Part shown: one piece after another, positions 1-6,877 of the stretch
How positions within the stretch are numbered: the stretch's first letter is position 1
Layout of the letters: each line of letters opens with the position of its first letter
Assembly: GCA_023301015.1 (NCBI GenBank)
Contig: JALZVI010000083.1
Coordinates: 1-8,134 of the forward strand
Origin: Rickettsiales bacterium
Lineage (GTDB): Bacteria; Pseudomonadota; Alphaproteobacteria; Rickettsiales; 21-14-0-20-44-7
Direction: 5' to 3'
Length of the DNA: 8,134 nt
Program-made: the position numbers and the translations under genes
The notes under the pieces: model-generated
What the model saw: the letters and a program-made list of their open reading frames with translations, nothing else
Database searches by the model: none
Told to the model about the DNA's origin: nothing

Positions 1-18
1 TATCGCGAATTCGCGATA
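1..18. repeat. Perfect 18-bp palindrome inside mnmE
   Basis: TATCGCGAATTCGCGATA is its own reverse complement, centred between bases 9 and 10. It may extend to the left of the window; the next base on the right is T, so an A before base 1 would lengthen it. It encodes the segment NIANSR after the G4 motif of MnmE. No second copy is seen in the window. It may be chance. Confidence 0.55.
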
Positions 19-1007
19 TTCTGAGAGCTGTGGTTTTCTAAGTTCTCGCATTTATTCGTCACGACCAAATCTCCATCACGAATCAGACTTTCATCCACTT
101 CATCACCCTCAAACATCACAATACGAAAGTCGGAATTTTCAGCACGTTCCAATGCGCGGCGGATTCCTTCAGATTCTATTGCATCTGCGGCTTCGCGGAT
201 TCCTGCTGTGTCGGAGAAAATAACTGGCAATCCAGCAATCTCCATTTGTACCTCAACCACATCACGCGTAGTGCCTGCAATGTCGGAAACAATTGCCGCC
301 TCTCGCTGGGCTAGGAAGTTGAGCAGGGATGATTTGCCCACGTTTGGTGCACCGAGGATGACGACAGAAAGCCCCTCGCGAATTTTCTCGCCAACATTTC
401 CATCGTCCAAATGATTGATAATGGATGATTTTAGATTGATAATTTTGGCGGCAATAATATCCAGCAATTCTTGCGGCAAGTCTTCATCTGGGAAATCTAT
501 ATATGCTTCAACTCGGGCGAGAAGGCTGACTAAATCGGCGCGCCAGCCGTCATAAATTTCGCCGAGCTTTCCTTGCATCTGGCGGATGGCTTGTTTGTGC
601 TGGGCGCTGGTTTCTGCCTCGATCAAGTCGGCTAAGCCCTCTGCTTCCACCAAGTCCATTTTGTCGTTGAGAAATGCGCGGCGCGAAAATTCACCCGGTT
701 CGGCCATGCGAAAGCCTTCCATTTTCCCCAAAATCTCAAACAGTTGGGAGATCACGGCGCGACTGCCGTGGGTGTGTAGTTCCACCACGTCTTCACCTGT
801 AAAGCTTGCTGGTGCGGAGAAATATAGAGCCAACGCTTCGTCGATAATCTGTCCCTCATGCCGTAACTTGGCGAAGGTGGCGATACGGGGTTTTGGCTTT
901 GCAACTCCAAGCTCTGCCAAAATATTTGCAGCTTTTTCGCCAGAAATGCGCATCACTGCCACTCCAGATTTGCCGAATAATGTTGATAATCCAAATATTG
1001 TTTCCAT
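1..1007 (-). CDS. mnmE: tRNA uridine-5-carboxymethylaminomethyl modification GTPase MnmE (TrmE), 3' end cut off by the window
   Basis: MnmE works with MnmG to modify the wobble uridine (U34) of certain tRNAs; it is a cytosolic, potassium-dependent GTPase. The reading frame is open from ATG 1007 to the window edge, giving 335 residues. Family members are about 440-455 long, so the end of the G domain and the C-terminal helices with the catalytic Cys are missing here. The N-terminal folate-binding domain (about 1-118) opens with METIFGLST and GVAVMRISG and contains the block ASFTGEDVVELHTHGS (67-82). A helical segment follows. The G domain shows G1 GAPNVGKS (219-226), G2 GTTRD (245-249) and G3 DTAG (266-269). 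G4 reads NKCE (318-321) instead of NKxD. No other in-frame ATG/GTG/TTG lies in the upstream gap, and AGGCG sits just before the ATG. The gene diverges from the TPR gene across 31 bp. Identification is very secure. Confidence 0.96.
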   Translation of the reverse strand, partial: METIFGLSTLFGKSGVAVMRISGEKAANILAELGVAKPKPRIATFAKLRHEGQIIDEALALYFSAPASFTGEDVVELHTHGSRAVISQLFEILGKMEGFRMAEPGEFSRRAFLNDKMDLVEAEGLADLIEAETSAQHKQAIRQMQGKLGEIYDGWRADLVSLLARVEAYIDFPDEDLPQELLDIIAAKIINLKSSIINHLDDGNVGEKIREGLSVVILGAPNVGKSSLLNFLAQREAAIVSDIAGTTRDVVEVQMEIAGLPVIFSDTAGIREAADAIESEGIRRALERAENSDFRIVMFEGDEVDESLIRDGDLVVTNKCENLENHSSQNIANSR

Positions 1008-1038
1008 TTCGCCTGCAATTAACGTAAAATAATATGAT
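1008..1038. promoter_or_regulatory. 31-bp divergent intergenic region with back-to-back promoter candidates
   Basis: This is the whole gap between mnmE and the TPR gene, so both promoters must use it and spill into coding sequence. For mnmE (minus strand), TTGGTT at 1056-1051, a 16-nt spacer and TATTAT at 1034-1029 would start RNA near 1022. That gives a leader of about 15 nt carrying the AGGCG motif. For the TPR gene (plus strand), TTTCCA at 1001-1006, an 18-nt spacer and TAAAAT at 1025-1030 would start RNA at or next to the ATG at 1039. The two -10 elements overlap by 2 bp, so the promoters would compete. The hexamers are read by eye in AT-rich DNA and are only suggestive. Confidence 0.35.
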
Positions 1039-2040
1039 ATGCAGGAAGATAACCAAAACCGTGAAGAAACACAAGCGAGCGCGCTAGATTCGTCATTATC
1101 GTGGATTGACCATACAAAAAATGCACTGGTTGGTTCGTGGAAGAAGCTCACAAATTTGGAGCAAACAAATTTTCAGCTCGGCCTGATGTATATGAATCAG
1201 GGCGCATATCGCGATGCTGCAATACGCTTTCGGATTGTGCTGTGGATGAACGCAAAAAACAAGGTCGCCAATTATATGCTGGGCAAGGCCTATGTTTATG
1301 ACAATAAGCATGCCAAAGCCATCGAACCTCTGAGAAAGTCTTTGGCTGATGATATGGAGATGGAAGAGGCGAAGTTTTTCTTGGCAATTTGTGGAGCTGG
1401 TAACGTGCCTGAGCGCGTGCCGCCATCTCTGATGATTGAGAATTTGGATGTTATTTCCACAATTTATGAAGAGCAGATTGCCAATGGAGTGAATCGCGCA
1501 GCCTATTCGATTGGAACAAAGATGCTAAATGACGAGCTGGAAAACCAGCAAGGTTTTGATATCTTAGATTTGGATATGCGCACTGGAAAGTCGGGTGATT
1601 TTGTGCTGCCAATGGCGAATAACATTGTCGGTGTCGAGCCTGCAATGCGCATGATTTCTCAAGCACGCAACAGGCGGATTGACGATAAGCTGGTGTATAA
1701 TGAGCTGATTACGAAAATTGCACAGGATATGTTGAAGAATGATAAGCGCCAATTTGACATTGTGCAGGCCTATTTCTCAAGCCTAATGATTGGTGGTTTA
1801 CAAGAGTTATTTGAGATGGTGGGGCAACGCTTAGGCGGGAAGAAATTGTTTTTGATAAGTGTTGAAGCCTGCGAAGGCGAAGGCTTTGTATTCAATAAAA
1901 CCAGCATGTCTTTCCAGCATTCAGCGGCGTATATTGCAAAAGTGGCGGAAAAGACGGGCTATGAAATTGTGGCGCAGCAAATGGTGAACGAGAAAAATCC
2001 AAATACGGATTTGGTTGTGCTATTGAAAAAGAAGAACTAA
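1039..2040 (+). CDS. TPR-repeat protein with a degenerate SAM-methyltransferase-like domain (COG4976-type), probable pseudoenzyme
   Basis: This 333-residue protein has no signal peptide or membrane segment and should be cytosolic. Residues about 42-110 form two to three TPR-like helical repeats (FQLGLMYMNQGAYRDAAIRF, then YMLGKAYVYDNKHAKAI), a protein-binding scaffold. Residues about 173-330 follow the layout of the alphaproteobacterial 'predicted methyltransferase containing TPR repeat' family: motif I region FDILDLDMRTGKSG (173-186), GVEPAMRMISQAR (198-210), FDIV (239-242), SVEACEGEGF (274-283) and HSAAYI (294-299). The glycine-rich SAM loop, normally DLGCGTG, reads DLDMRTG, and the usual acidic segment after FD(L/I)V is lost. 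SAM binding is therefore doubtful; this is an inference. No Shine-Dalgarno precedes the ATG, so the mRNA may be leaderless. The stop lies 17 bp before hslV, implying co-transcription with hslVU. The family match is fairly secure; the function is unknown. Confidence 0.8.
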   Translation: MQEDNQNREETQASALDSSLSWIDHTKNALVGSWKKLTNLEQTNFQLGLMYMNQGAYRDAAIRFRIVLWMNAKNKVANYMLGKAYVYDNKHAKAIEPLRKSLADDMEMEEAKFFLAICGAGNVPERVPPSLMIENLDVISTIYEEQIANGVNRAAYSIGTKMLNDELENQQGFDILDLDMRTGKSGDFVLPMANNIVGVEPAMRMISQARNRRIDDKLVYNELITKIAQDMLKNDKRQFDIVQAYFSSLMIGGLQELFEMVGQRLGGKKLFLISVEACEGEGFVFNKTSMSFQHSAAYIAKVAEKTGYEIVAQQMVNEKNPNTDLVVLLKKKN

Positions 2041-2057
2041 CTCATATCTAAGGAATC

Positions 2058-2609
2058 ATGGAACATTCAGACCCAAATATGTGGTATGGCACAACAATTT
2101 TGTGTGTACGCAAAGATAATAAAGTTTGCCTCGCTGGCGATGGGCAAGTGAGCCTTGGCCATACTGTGGTGAAAGGTAATGCGAGAAAAGTGCGCCGAAT
2201 TGGTGCCGAGAAAAATATTATCGCAGGGTTCGCAGGTGCTACGGCAGACGCATTCACCTTGTTCGAGCGCTTGGAAGCAAAGTTGGAGAAATATCCCAAC
2301 CAGCTGATGCGCGCATGTGTTGAGCTGGCCAAAGATTGGCGGATGGATAAATATCTGCGCCGCTTGGAAGCGATGATGATTGTGGCGGATAAGGAAGTGA
2401 CGCTAACGCTTACAGGAAATGGGGATGTGCTTGAACCAGAACACGGCGTGGTCGGAATTGGCAGCGGCGGGAACTATGCCTTGGCTGCGGCTTTGGCCTT
2501 GGTAGACGGCAAAATGAAGTCCCGCGAAGTGGCAGAGAAAGCCATGAAAATTGCTGGCGACATTTGCATTTACACGAATAATAATTTGACGATTGAGGAA
2601 ATTGAATAG
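2058..2609 (+). CDS. hslV: ATP-dependent protease subunit HslV (ClpQ peptidase)
   Basis: HslV is the proteolytic core of the HslVU complex. It forms two stacked hexameric rings with N-terminal threonine active sites, related to the proteasome beta subunit. At 183 residues it is normal for alphaproteobacteria. The catalytic Thr12 sits in GTTI (11-14) and becomes residue 1 after removal of an 11-residue propeptide. Counting from there, Asp28, Lys44 and Ser136 match the conserved mature D17, K33 and S125 positions. Family blocks include [11 protein letters not shown] (27-37), KGNARKVRR (39-47), [12 protein letters not shown] (57-68) and [11 protein letters not shown] (135-145). AAGGA at 2050-2054 lies just 3 nt before the ATG, a short spacing. 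The in-frame Met8 (ATG at 2079) is an alternative start that would leave MWYG as propeptide. The gene overlaps hslU by one base. Identification is certain; only the start is open. Confidence 0.97.
   Translation: MEHSDPNMWYGTTILCVRKDNKVCLAGDGQVSLGHTVVKGNARKVRRIGAEKNIIAGFAGATADAFTLFERLEAKLEKYPNQLMRACVELAKDWRMDKYLRRLEAMMIVADKEVTLTLTGNGDVLEPEHGVVGIGSGGNYALAAALALVDGKMKSREVAEKAMKIAGDICIYTNNNLTIEEIE
2595..2600 (+). promoter_or_regulatory. Shine-Dalgarno motif that decides the hslU start
   Basis: GAGGAA lies inside the last codons of hslV, 8 nt before the GTG at 2609. It would be 17 nt from the next in-frame ATG (2618), too far for efficient use. This favours the GTG that shares one base with the hslV TAG stop, a layout typical of translational coupling between partner subunits. 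Confidence 0.6.
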
Positions 2610-3913
2610 TGACAAACATGACACCGAAAGAGATTGTAGCTGAGCTGGACAAGTGGATTATTGGGCAGAATGATGCGAAGAAGGCAGTGGCAATTGCGCT
2701 ACGAAATCGCTGGCGCAGGCAGCAGGTTGAGGACGATTTGCGTGATGAAATTGTGCCGAAAAATATTCTCATGATCGGACCGACAGGTGTTGGGAAAACT
2801 GAAATTGCCCGCCGCTTGGCGAAGCTCGCGGACGCACCATTCATTAAGGTTGAGGCGACGAAATTCACTGAGGTAGGCTATGTCGGCCGCGATGTTGAAT
2901 CAATTATCCGTGATTTGATCGAAATTTCAATTGCACAAGTGCGCGAGCGTTTGCGTAAAGAGCAAGAAGACAAAGCGGTTGATGCGGCGAAGGAGCGTAT
3001 AATTTCAGCGCTTGTGGGTGACACGGCGAGTGAGGAAACCAAGGCTAAATTCCGCAAAAAACTGGAAGATGGTGATCTGGAAGACAAAGAAATTGAGATC
3101 CATGTGCAGGAATCAGCAGCGTCGAATATGCCTGCATTTGATATTCCAGGAATGCCAGGTGGCCAGATGGGTGTTATGAATTTGGGCGATCTTTTGGGCG
3201 ACCTTGGTGGCAAGAAAACCAAGGCAAAGCGCATGACAGTTGAGGAGGCAAAAAAAGTTGTTTTGGCCGAAGAATCTGACAAGCTGACTGACCAAGATGA
3301 GTTGACGAAAGAGGCGATTTCAGTGACGGAAAATCATGGAATTGTGTTCATTGATGAGATTGATAAAATTGCTCGCCCCGACCAGCGCAGCGATGTTTCT
3401 CGCGAAGGTGTGCAACGTGATTTGTTGCCGCTGATTGAAGGAACAATTGTGCCGACAAAGCATGGGAATGTGAAAACTGACCACATTCTCTTCATCGCAT
3501 CGGGAGCTTTCCACCTTGCGAAGCCGTCCGATTTGCTGCCAGAATTGCAAGGGCGTTTGCCAATTCGCGTTGAGCTTCGTGCGCTTGAGCAGGCTGACAT
3601 GGTGCGGATTTTGACAGAGAAAAAAGCCAGCCTTATTAAGCAGTATGAAGCGCTGATGAATACGGAAAGTTTGGGCGTTGAGTTCACTGATGAGGCGATT
3701 GAGGAGTTGGCGAAGATTGCTACTCAGGTGAATCATAGCGTTGAGAATATCGGTGCGCGCAGGCTGCATACGATTATGGAAAAGCTGATGGAAGGATTGA
3801 GTTTTGATGCGCCTGAAATGAAGGGCGACAAGGTGAAGATTGACCTGAAATATGTGCAGAGCAATTTGGAAGAAATTGTACAGGATAATGATTTGAGTAG
3901 ATTTATTCTTTAG
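2609..3913 (+). CDS. hslU: ATP-dependent protease ATPase subunit HslU (ClpY unfoldase)
   Basis: HslU is the AAA+ hexamer that unfolds substrates and feeds them into HslV. The 434-residue product is close to the usual 430-445. Visible features in order: Walker A GPTGVGKT (57-64); pore loop GYVGRD (90-95); an inserted, coil-rich I domain from about 110 to 240 with a Gly/Met-rich stretch (180-200); Walker B IVFIDE (245-250); the arginine-finger segment [11 protein letters not shown] (313-323, Arg316); sensor II GARRLHT (382-388); and the C-terminal tail DLSRFIL (428-434), which docks into HslV. The GTG start is chosen over ATG 2618 because of the Shine-Dalgarno at 2595-2600. All catalytic residues are present, so an active HslVU protease is expected. 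The stop overlaps the dprA stop on the other strand by 4 bp, leaving no room for a terminator. No RpoH-type heat-shock promoter was recognised upstream of hslV. Confidence 0.98.
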   Translation: MTNMTPKEIVAELDKWIIGQNDAKKAVAIALRNRWRRQQVEDDLRDEIVPKNILMIGPTGVGKTEIARRLAKLADAPFIKVEATKFTEVGYVGRDVESIIRDLIEISIAQVRERLRKEQEDKAVDAAKERIISALVGDTASEETKAKFRKKLEDGDLEDKEIEIHVQESAASNMPAFDIPGMPGGQMGVMNLGDLLGDLGGKKTKAKRMTVEEAKKVVLAEESDKLTDQDELTKEAISVTENHGIVFIDEIDKIARPDQRSDVSREGVQRDLLPLIEGTIVPTKHGNVKTDHILFIASGAFHLAKPSDLLPELQGRLPIRVELRALEQADMVRILTEKKASLIKQYEALMNTESLGVEFTDEAIEELAKIATQVNHSVENIGARRLHTIMEKLMEGLSFDAPEMKGDKVKIDLKYVQSNLEEIVQDNDLSRFIL

Positions 3914-5007
3914 GCCAAGAGGCGCACTTTATTGCCATAGCTGCGTTCCAACTTTCCTGCAATTTCTAGCTCTAGCAGAACTTCATTCACCAGTTTTATT
4001 GGTGCATTGGTTTGCTGCGAAATTTCGTCAATATTCACAGGCGCGACGCTGAGTTTGGCAATGACTTCTTCGCGCAAAATCTCATTTTCATTGTCGGAGT
4101 TGTCGAGGAATATTTCTTCTTCAAAGTCATCGCTGAACTCAAACAATTTTGGCTGAATTTCTGCGGTTAGATTCTCTATTATGTCCTTGCCAGACTCCAC
4201 CAAAACGGCGCCGTTCTTGAGCAAATAATTAGTGCCTGAGCAACGTGGATCAAGCGGGCTTCCTGGGACGGCGAAAATTTCTCGGCCTTCTCGTGCAGCG
4301 AAGTCAGCGGTGATGAGCGAGCCTGAGCGTTTGGCGGCTTCAACTACCAGTACGCCCGATGAAAGGCCTGCGATGATGCGATTGCGCGCAGGAAAATGGC
4401 GGCTTTGGGGGCTGGTTCCTGCTGGGTTTTCAGTGAGCACCAAGCCTTTCTCGCAAATCTCATCAAACAACTTGGCGTTTTCGGGCGGATAGACGCTGTC
4501 TAGGCCGTTTGCCACCACGGCAATTGTTCCGTTTTCTAGGGCGGCTGTGTGCGCATGCGTGTCAATTCCGCGTGCCAAGCCAGAGGTGACAACAAGCCCT
4601 GCTTCGCCGATTTCTGCCGCTATTTTTCTTGTCATCGAACAGCCGTTGGCGGATGCGTTGCGTGTGCCGACAATGCCAATTTGCTTGCGGTTGATGAGTT
4701 CTAAATTGCCTTTGTAAAATAAGATAGGTGGTGCGTCATAAATTTGTGTCAAATGCTCGGGATAATTCCTATCTTCAAAACTGAGGGTTTTTATGCCCAG
4801 TTTTTCCGTGGCCTTCAGCTCATTTTCCGCAGTCTTAAGAGGGCAGATTTTCACCGCTTTTTTTCCGCCTTTTGCCGCGATTTCAGGCAATGCATCAAGC
4901 GCATTTTGTGGGTTGCCGAATTTGCGTACCAGCATATAAAATGTGCGCGGCCCAATATTTTCGGAGCGGATCAGGCGGAGCGTGGCGATGATGTTTTGGT
5001 CTATCAT
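3910..5007 (-). CDS. dprA: DNA-processing protein DprA (Smf), RecA loader for incoming single-stranded DNA
   Basis: DprA binds single-stranded DNA entering during transformation and loads RecA on it; it is also common in species not known to be competent. From ATG 5007 the product has 365 residues. The N-terminal helical (SAM/HhH-like) part contains [14 protein letters not shown] (10-23). The Rossmann-like core runs from about 90 to 280, with GIVGTRNAS (111-119), SGLARGID (142-149), [12 protein letters not shown] (205-216), GSLITADFA (229-237) and VPGSP (247-251). An acidic linker (292-308) leads to a C-terminal winged-helix (DML1-like) domain at about 313-365. An in-frame TTG at 5025 would add six residues (LVYKLH), but neither start has a Shine-Dalgarno; ATG 5007 is preferred. 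It follows dxs by 31 bp and may have its own promoter. Identification is certain. Confidence 0.96.
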   Translation of the reverse strand: MIDQNIIATLRLIRSENIGPRTFYMLVRKFGNPQNALDALPEIAAKGGKKAVKICPLKTAENELKATEKLGIKTLSFEDRNYPEHLTQIYDAPPILFYKGNLELINRKQIGIVGTRNASANGCSMTRKIAAEIGEAGLVVTSGLARGIDTHAHTAALENGTIAVVANGLDSVYPPENAKLFDEICEKGLVLTENPAGTSPQSRHFPARNRIIAGLSSGVLVVEAAKRSGSLITADFAAREGREIFAVPGSPLDPRCSGTNYLLKNGAVLVESGKDIIENLTAEIQPKLFEFSDDFEEEIFLDNSDNENEILREEVIAKLSVAPVNIDEISQQTNAPIKLVNEVLLELEIAGKLERSYGNKVRLLA

Positions 5008-5013
5008 ATGCAA

Positions 5014-5042
5014 CTTATACACCAATATATTGTGACGATCAA
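5014..5042 (-). promoter_or_regulatory. Candidate promoter for dprA, overlapping the dxs stop codon
   Basis: On the minus strand TTGATC (5042-5037) matches TTGACA at four of six positions. A 17-nt spacer separates it from TATAAG (5019-5014), which matches TATAAT at five of six. Initiation 6-7 nt beyond the -10 falls on the A of the dprA ATG at 5007, so the transcript would be leaderless, in keeping with the missing Shine-Dalgarno. The alternative is simple read-through from dxs. Confidence 0.4.
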
Positions 5043-6877
5043 GTTTGTTTTTTCGCGGCGCTAATAATCTGTTCAGCGTTCAATCCCGCTGCGTCATACA
5101 TTTTCTCAGCCGCTGCTTGGTCTTGAAATTTGTCTGGTAAATGTAGCGGAGTGAATGTTGTTTTTTGTAACAAATTTTCGCGCGCCAAGAACTCTGCTAC
5201 ATGACTTGAGAAGCCGCCGATTGAGCCTTCTTCGAGGGTGATTATTTGTGAGTTTTCATTTGCGAGCTGCGTGATTAATGCTTCGTCGAGAGGCTTGCAA
5301 AAACGTGCATCGGCAACTGTGGCATCAAGTTTTTCAGCGGCTTTTAGTGCTTCTTCCAGCCTAGTGCCGAAGCTTAGGATGGCGATTCCACTTTTGCCTT
5401 CGCGGATAATTCTGCCTTTGCCGAGTTCAATTTCACCGCCATCTGCAAGCTCTGCCGATTCGCCGCGTGGGTAGCGGAGTGCGATGGGAGAACTGTTATG
5501 CGCGGTTGCAAATTTGGTCATTTTGCGCAATTCATTCGCATCACTTGGGGCCATGACAACGAAGTTTGGGAGGGTGGCTAAGTAGGTGATGTCGAACGCG
5601 CCTGCATGGGTTGAGCCATCGGCTCCGACAAGTCCTGCGCGGTCTATGGCGAAGCGGACGGGTAGGTTTTGGATGGCGACATCATGGACAATTTGGTCAT
5701 ACCCGCGCTGTAAGAATGTGGAGTAGATCGCGCAGAATGGTTTGAATCCTTCTGTGGCCAAACCAGCGGCGAAGGTGACTGCGTGTTGCTCGGCAATCCC
5801 GACGTCGAATGTGCGGGTTGGAAATTTTTTGGCGAAGAGATCTAGCCCAGTTCCGTCTGGCATTGCAGCGGTGATGGCGACGATTTTCTCGTCTTCTTCA
5901 GCCTCAGAAATTAGCACATCAGCAAACACTTTTGTGTAGCTCGGCGCACCTGCTGCCCCCTTTTTTTGCTCGCCAGATTCAACATCAAATTTTGCAACTC
6001 CATGATATCTATCATCCGATTTTTCAGCAGGCGCATAGCCTTTGCCTTTTTGGGTTATTGCGTGGATTAGATATGGCCTATCTTCGCCCTCATCGCGTAA
6101 GTTTTTTAGCAATGGGATCAGTTGGTCAAGATCGTGTCCGTCGATAGGGCCTACATAATAAAAGCCGAGCTTTTCAAAAATTGTTTCTGCGCCACCCATT
6201 TCTTTAGCGAAGTTTTCGGCAGATTTGGCGGCGTTCTGCAGCGGCTTTGGCAAAAAGTTTTTGGCTAAGTTGCGCACGGATTGATATGGTTTTGAGACGA
6301 TGAGTTTGCTCAAATATTTGCTCATTGCACCAACTGGTGGGGCGATTGACATCTCGTTATCGTTGAGGATGACGATGAGTTTTTTGCCCAGAGCGCCTGC
6401 GTTATTCATGGCTTCATAGGCCATGCCTGCGGACATTGCGCCATCGCCAATTACGGCAATAACTTCGTTTTTCTCACCTGCTAAATCTCGTGCAACTGCC
6501 ATGCCGAGGGCGGCGGAGATTGAGGTGGATGAATGTGCTGCGCCGAATGGGTCATATTCGCTTTCTGCGCGCTTGGTGAAGCCGGAAAGTCCGTCTTCTT
6601 GGCGCAGAGTATCGATGCGGTCTTTGCGGCCAGTGAGGATTTTATGCGGATATGCTTGGTGGCCAACGTCCCAGATCAATTTATCTTTGGGGGTGTTGAA
6701 GACGTGGTGCAGGGCAACTGTGAGCTCAACAACGCCTAATCCTGCGCCCAAATGCCCGCCAGTTTTTGAAACGGCTTCGATGGTTGCGCGGCGAACTTCG
6801 TCCGATAAAGTTTTTAGTTCTTCTATCGAGAATTCTTTGATATCATCGGGAATGTTTACTTTATCGAGAATGCTCAT
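5039..6877 (-). CDS. dxs: 1-deoxy-D-xylulose-5-phosphate synthase (Dxs)
   Basis: Dxs condenses pyruvate and glyceraldehyde 3-phosphate into DXP using thiamine diphosphate, the first step of the MEP isoprenoid pathway; DXP also feeds thiamine and pyridoxal synthesis. The product has 612 residues (family about 620-640). Domain I has GGHLGAGLG (40-48, His42) and the ThDP/Mg motif from GDG (144-146) to LNDN (171-174), plus GPIDGHD (243-249). Domain II has the cofactor-activating Glu363 in IAEQHA, Arg391 in [18 protein letters not shown] (418-426) and RYPRG (468-472). Domain III is the C-terminal transketolase fold, with LEEGSIGGF (548-556). ATG 6877 is chosen because [14 protein letters not shown] aligns with the family N-terminus and a consensus -10 lies upstream; a further ATG at 6904 overlaps that -10. 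No clear Shine-Dalgarno. Its 5' end overlaps the divergent exported-protein gene. Codons 304-307 contain a homopolymeric slippery run. Confidence 0.98.
   Translation of the reverse strand: MSILDKVNIPDDIKEFSIEELKTLSDEVRRATIEAVSKTGGHLGAGLGVVELTVALHHVFNTPKDKLIWDVGHQAYPHKILTGRKDRIDTLRQEDGLSGFTKRAESEYDPFGAAHSSTSISAALGMAVARDLAGEKNEVIAVIGDGAMSAGMAYEAMNNAGALGKKLIVILNDNEMSIAPPVGAMSKYLSKLIVSKPYQSVRNLAKNFLPKPLQNAAKSAENFAKEMGGAETIFEKLGFYYVGPIDGHDLDQLIPLLKNLRDEGEDRPYLIHAITQKGKGYAPAEKSDDRYHGVAKFDVESGEQKKGAAGAPSYTKVFADVLISEAEEDEKIVAITAAMPDGTGLDLFAKKFPTRTFDVGIAEQHAVTFAAGLATEGFKPFCAIYSTFLQRGYDQIVHDVAIQNLPVRFAIDRAGLVGADGSTHAGAFDITYLATLPNFVVMAPSDANELRKMTKFATAHNSSPIALRYPRGESAELADGGEIELGKGRIIREGKSGIAILSFGTRLEEALKAAEKLDATVADARFCKPLDEALITQLANENSQIITLEEGSIGGFSSHVAEFLARENLLQKTTFTPLHLPDKFQDQAAAEKMYDAAGLNAEQIISAAKKQT
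5956..5967 (-). other. A7G5 homopolymer run in dxs containing an in-frame slippery heptamer
   Basis: Read along dxs, codons 304-307 are CAA AAA AAG GGG. They contain A AAA AAG in the frame needed for -1 ribosomal slippage, the same heptamer used by E. coli dnaX. The run encodes the poorly conserved linker between domains I and II. A -1 slip would add about 13 residues and stop, giving a product of roughly 319 residues with only domain I. No strong stem-loop or correctly spaced Shine-Dalgarno stimulator is visible, so use as a frameshift site is unproven. It is also a place to suspect sequencing or replication indels. Confidence 0.4.
6841..6846 (+). promoter_or_regulatory. Candidate extended -10 element for the exported-protein gene, inside dxs
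   Basis: TATCAT (five of six matches to TATAAT) is preceded by TG with one spacer base (6838-6839), making an extended -10. No good -35 is visible. RNA would begin close to ATG 6852, giving a leaderless message, or give a leader of about 18 nt if the second in-frame ATG (6870) is used. It lies within dxs codons on the opposite strand. Confidence 0.3.

Noticed and set aside
586..1032. Open plus-strand frame of 148 codons opposite mnmE
   Set aside because: The minus strand encodes an unmistakable MnmE in this region; the plus frame has no family features and is a shadow.
1696..1701. TATAAT hexamer on the plus strand inside the TPR gene
   Set aside because: No suitably spaced -35 and no start codon nearby that would need it; explained by coding sequence.
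1865..1886. Inverted repeat AAGCCT/AGGCTT with a 10-nt loop
   Set aside because: Mid-gene, six-base stem, no T-run; explained by the conserved SVEACEGEGF codons.
2428..2434. CTTGAAC, resembling an alphaproteobacterial RpoH -35 element
   Set aside because: It lies inside hslV, after the start it would need to precede, and has no matching -10 at the right distance.
2410..2868. Long minus-strand frame opposite the hslV/hslU junction
   Set aside because: Serine/arginine-rich shadow with no motif, opposite two certain genes.
6423..6851. Upstream in-frame extension of the exported-protein gene
   Set aside because: It is antisense to highly conserved Dxs coding sequence and would bury the signal peptide in the middle of the protein.
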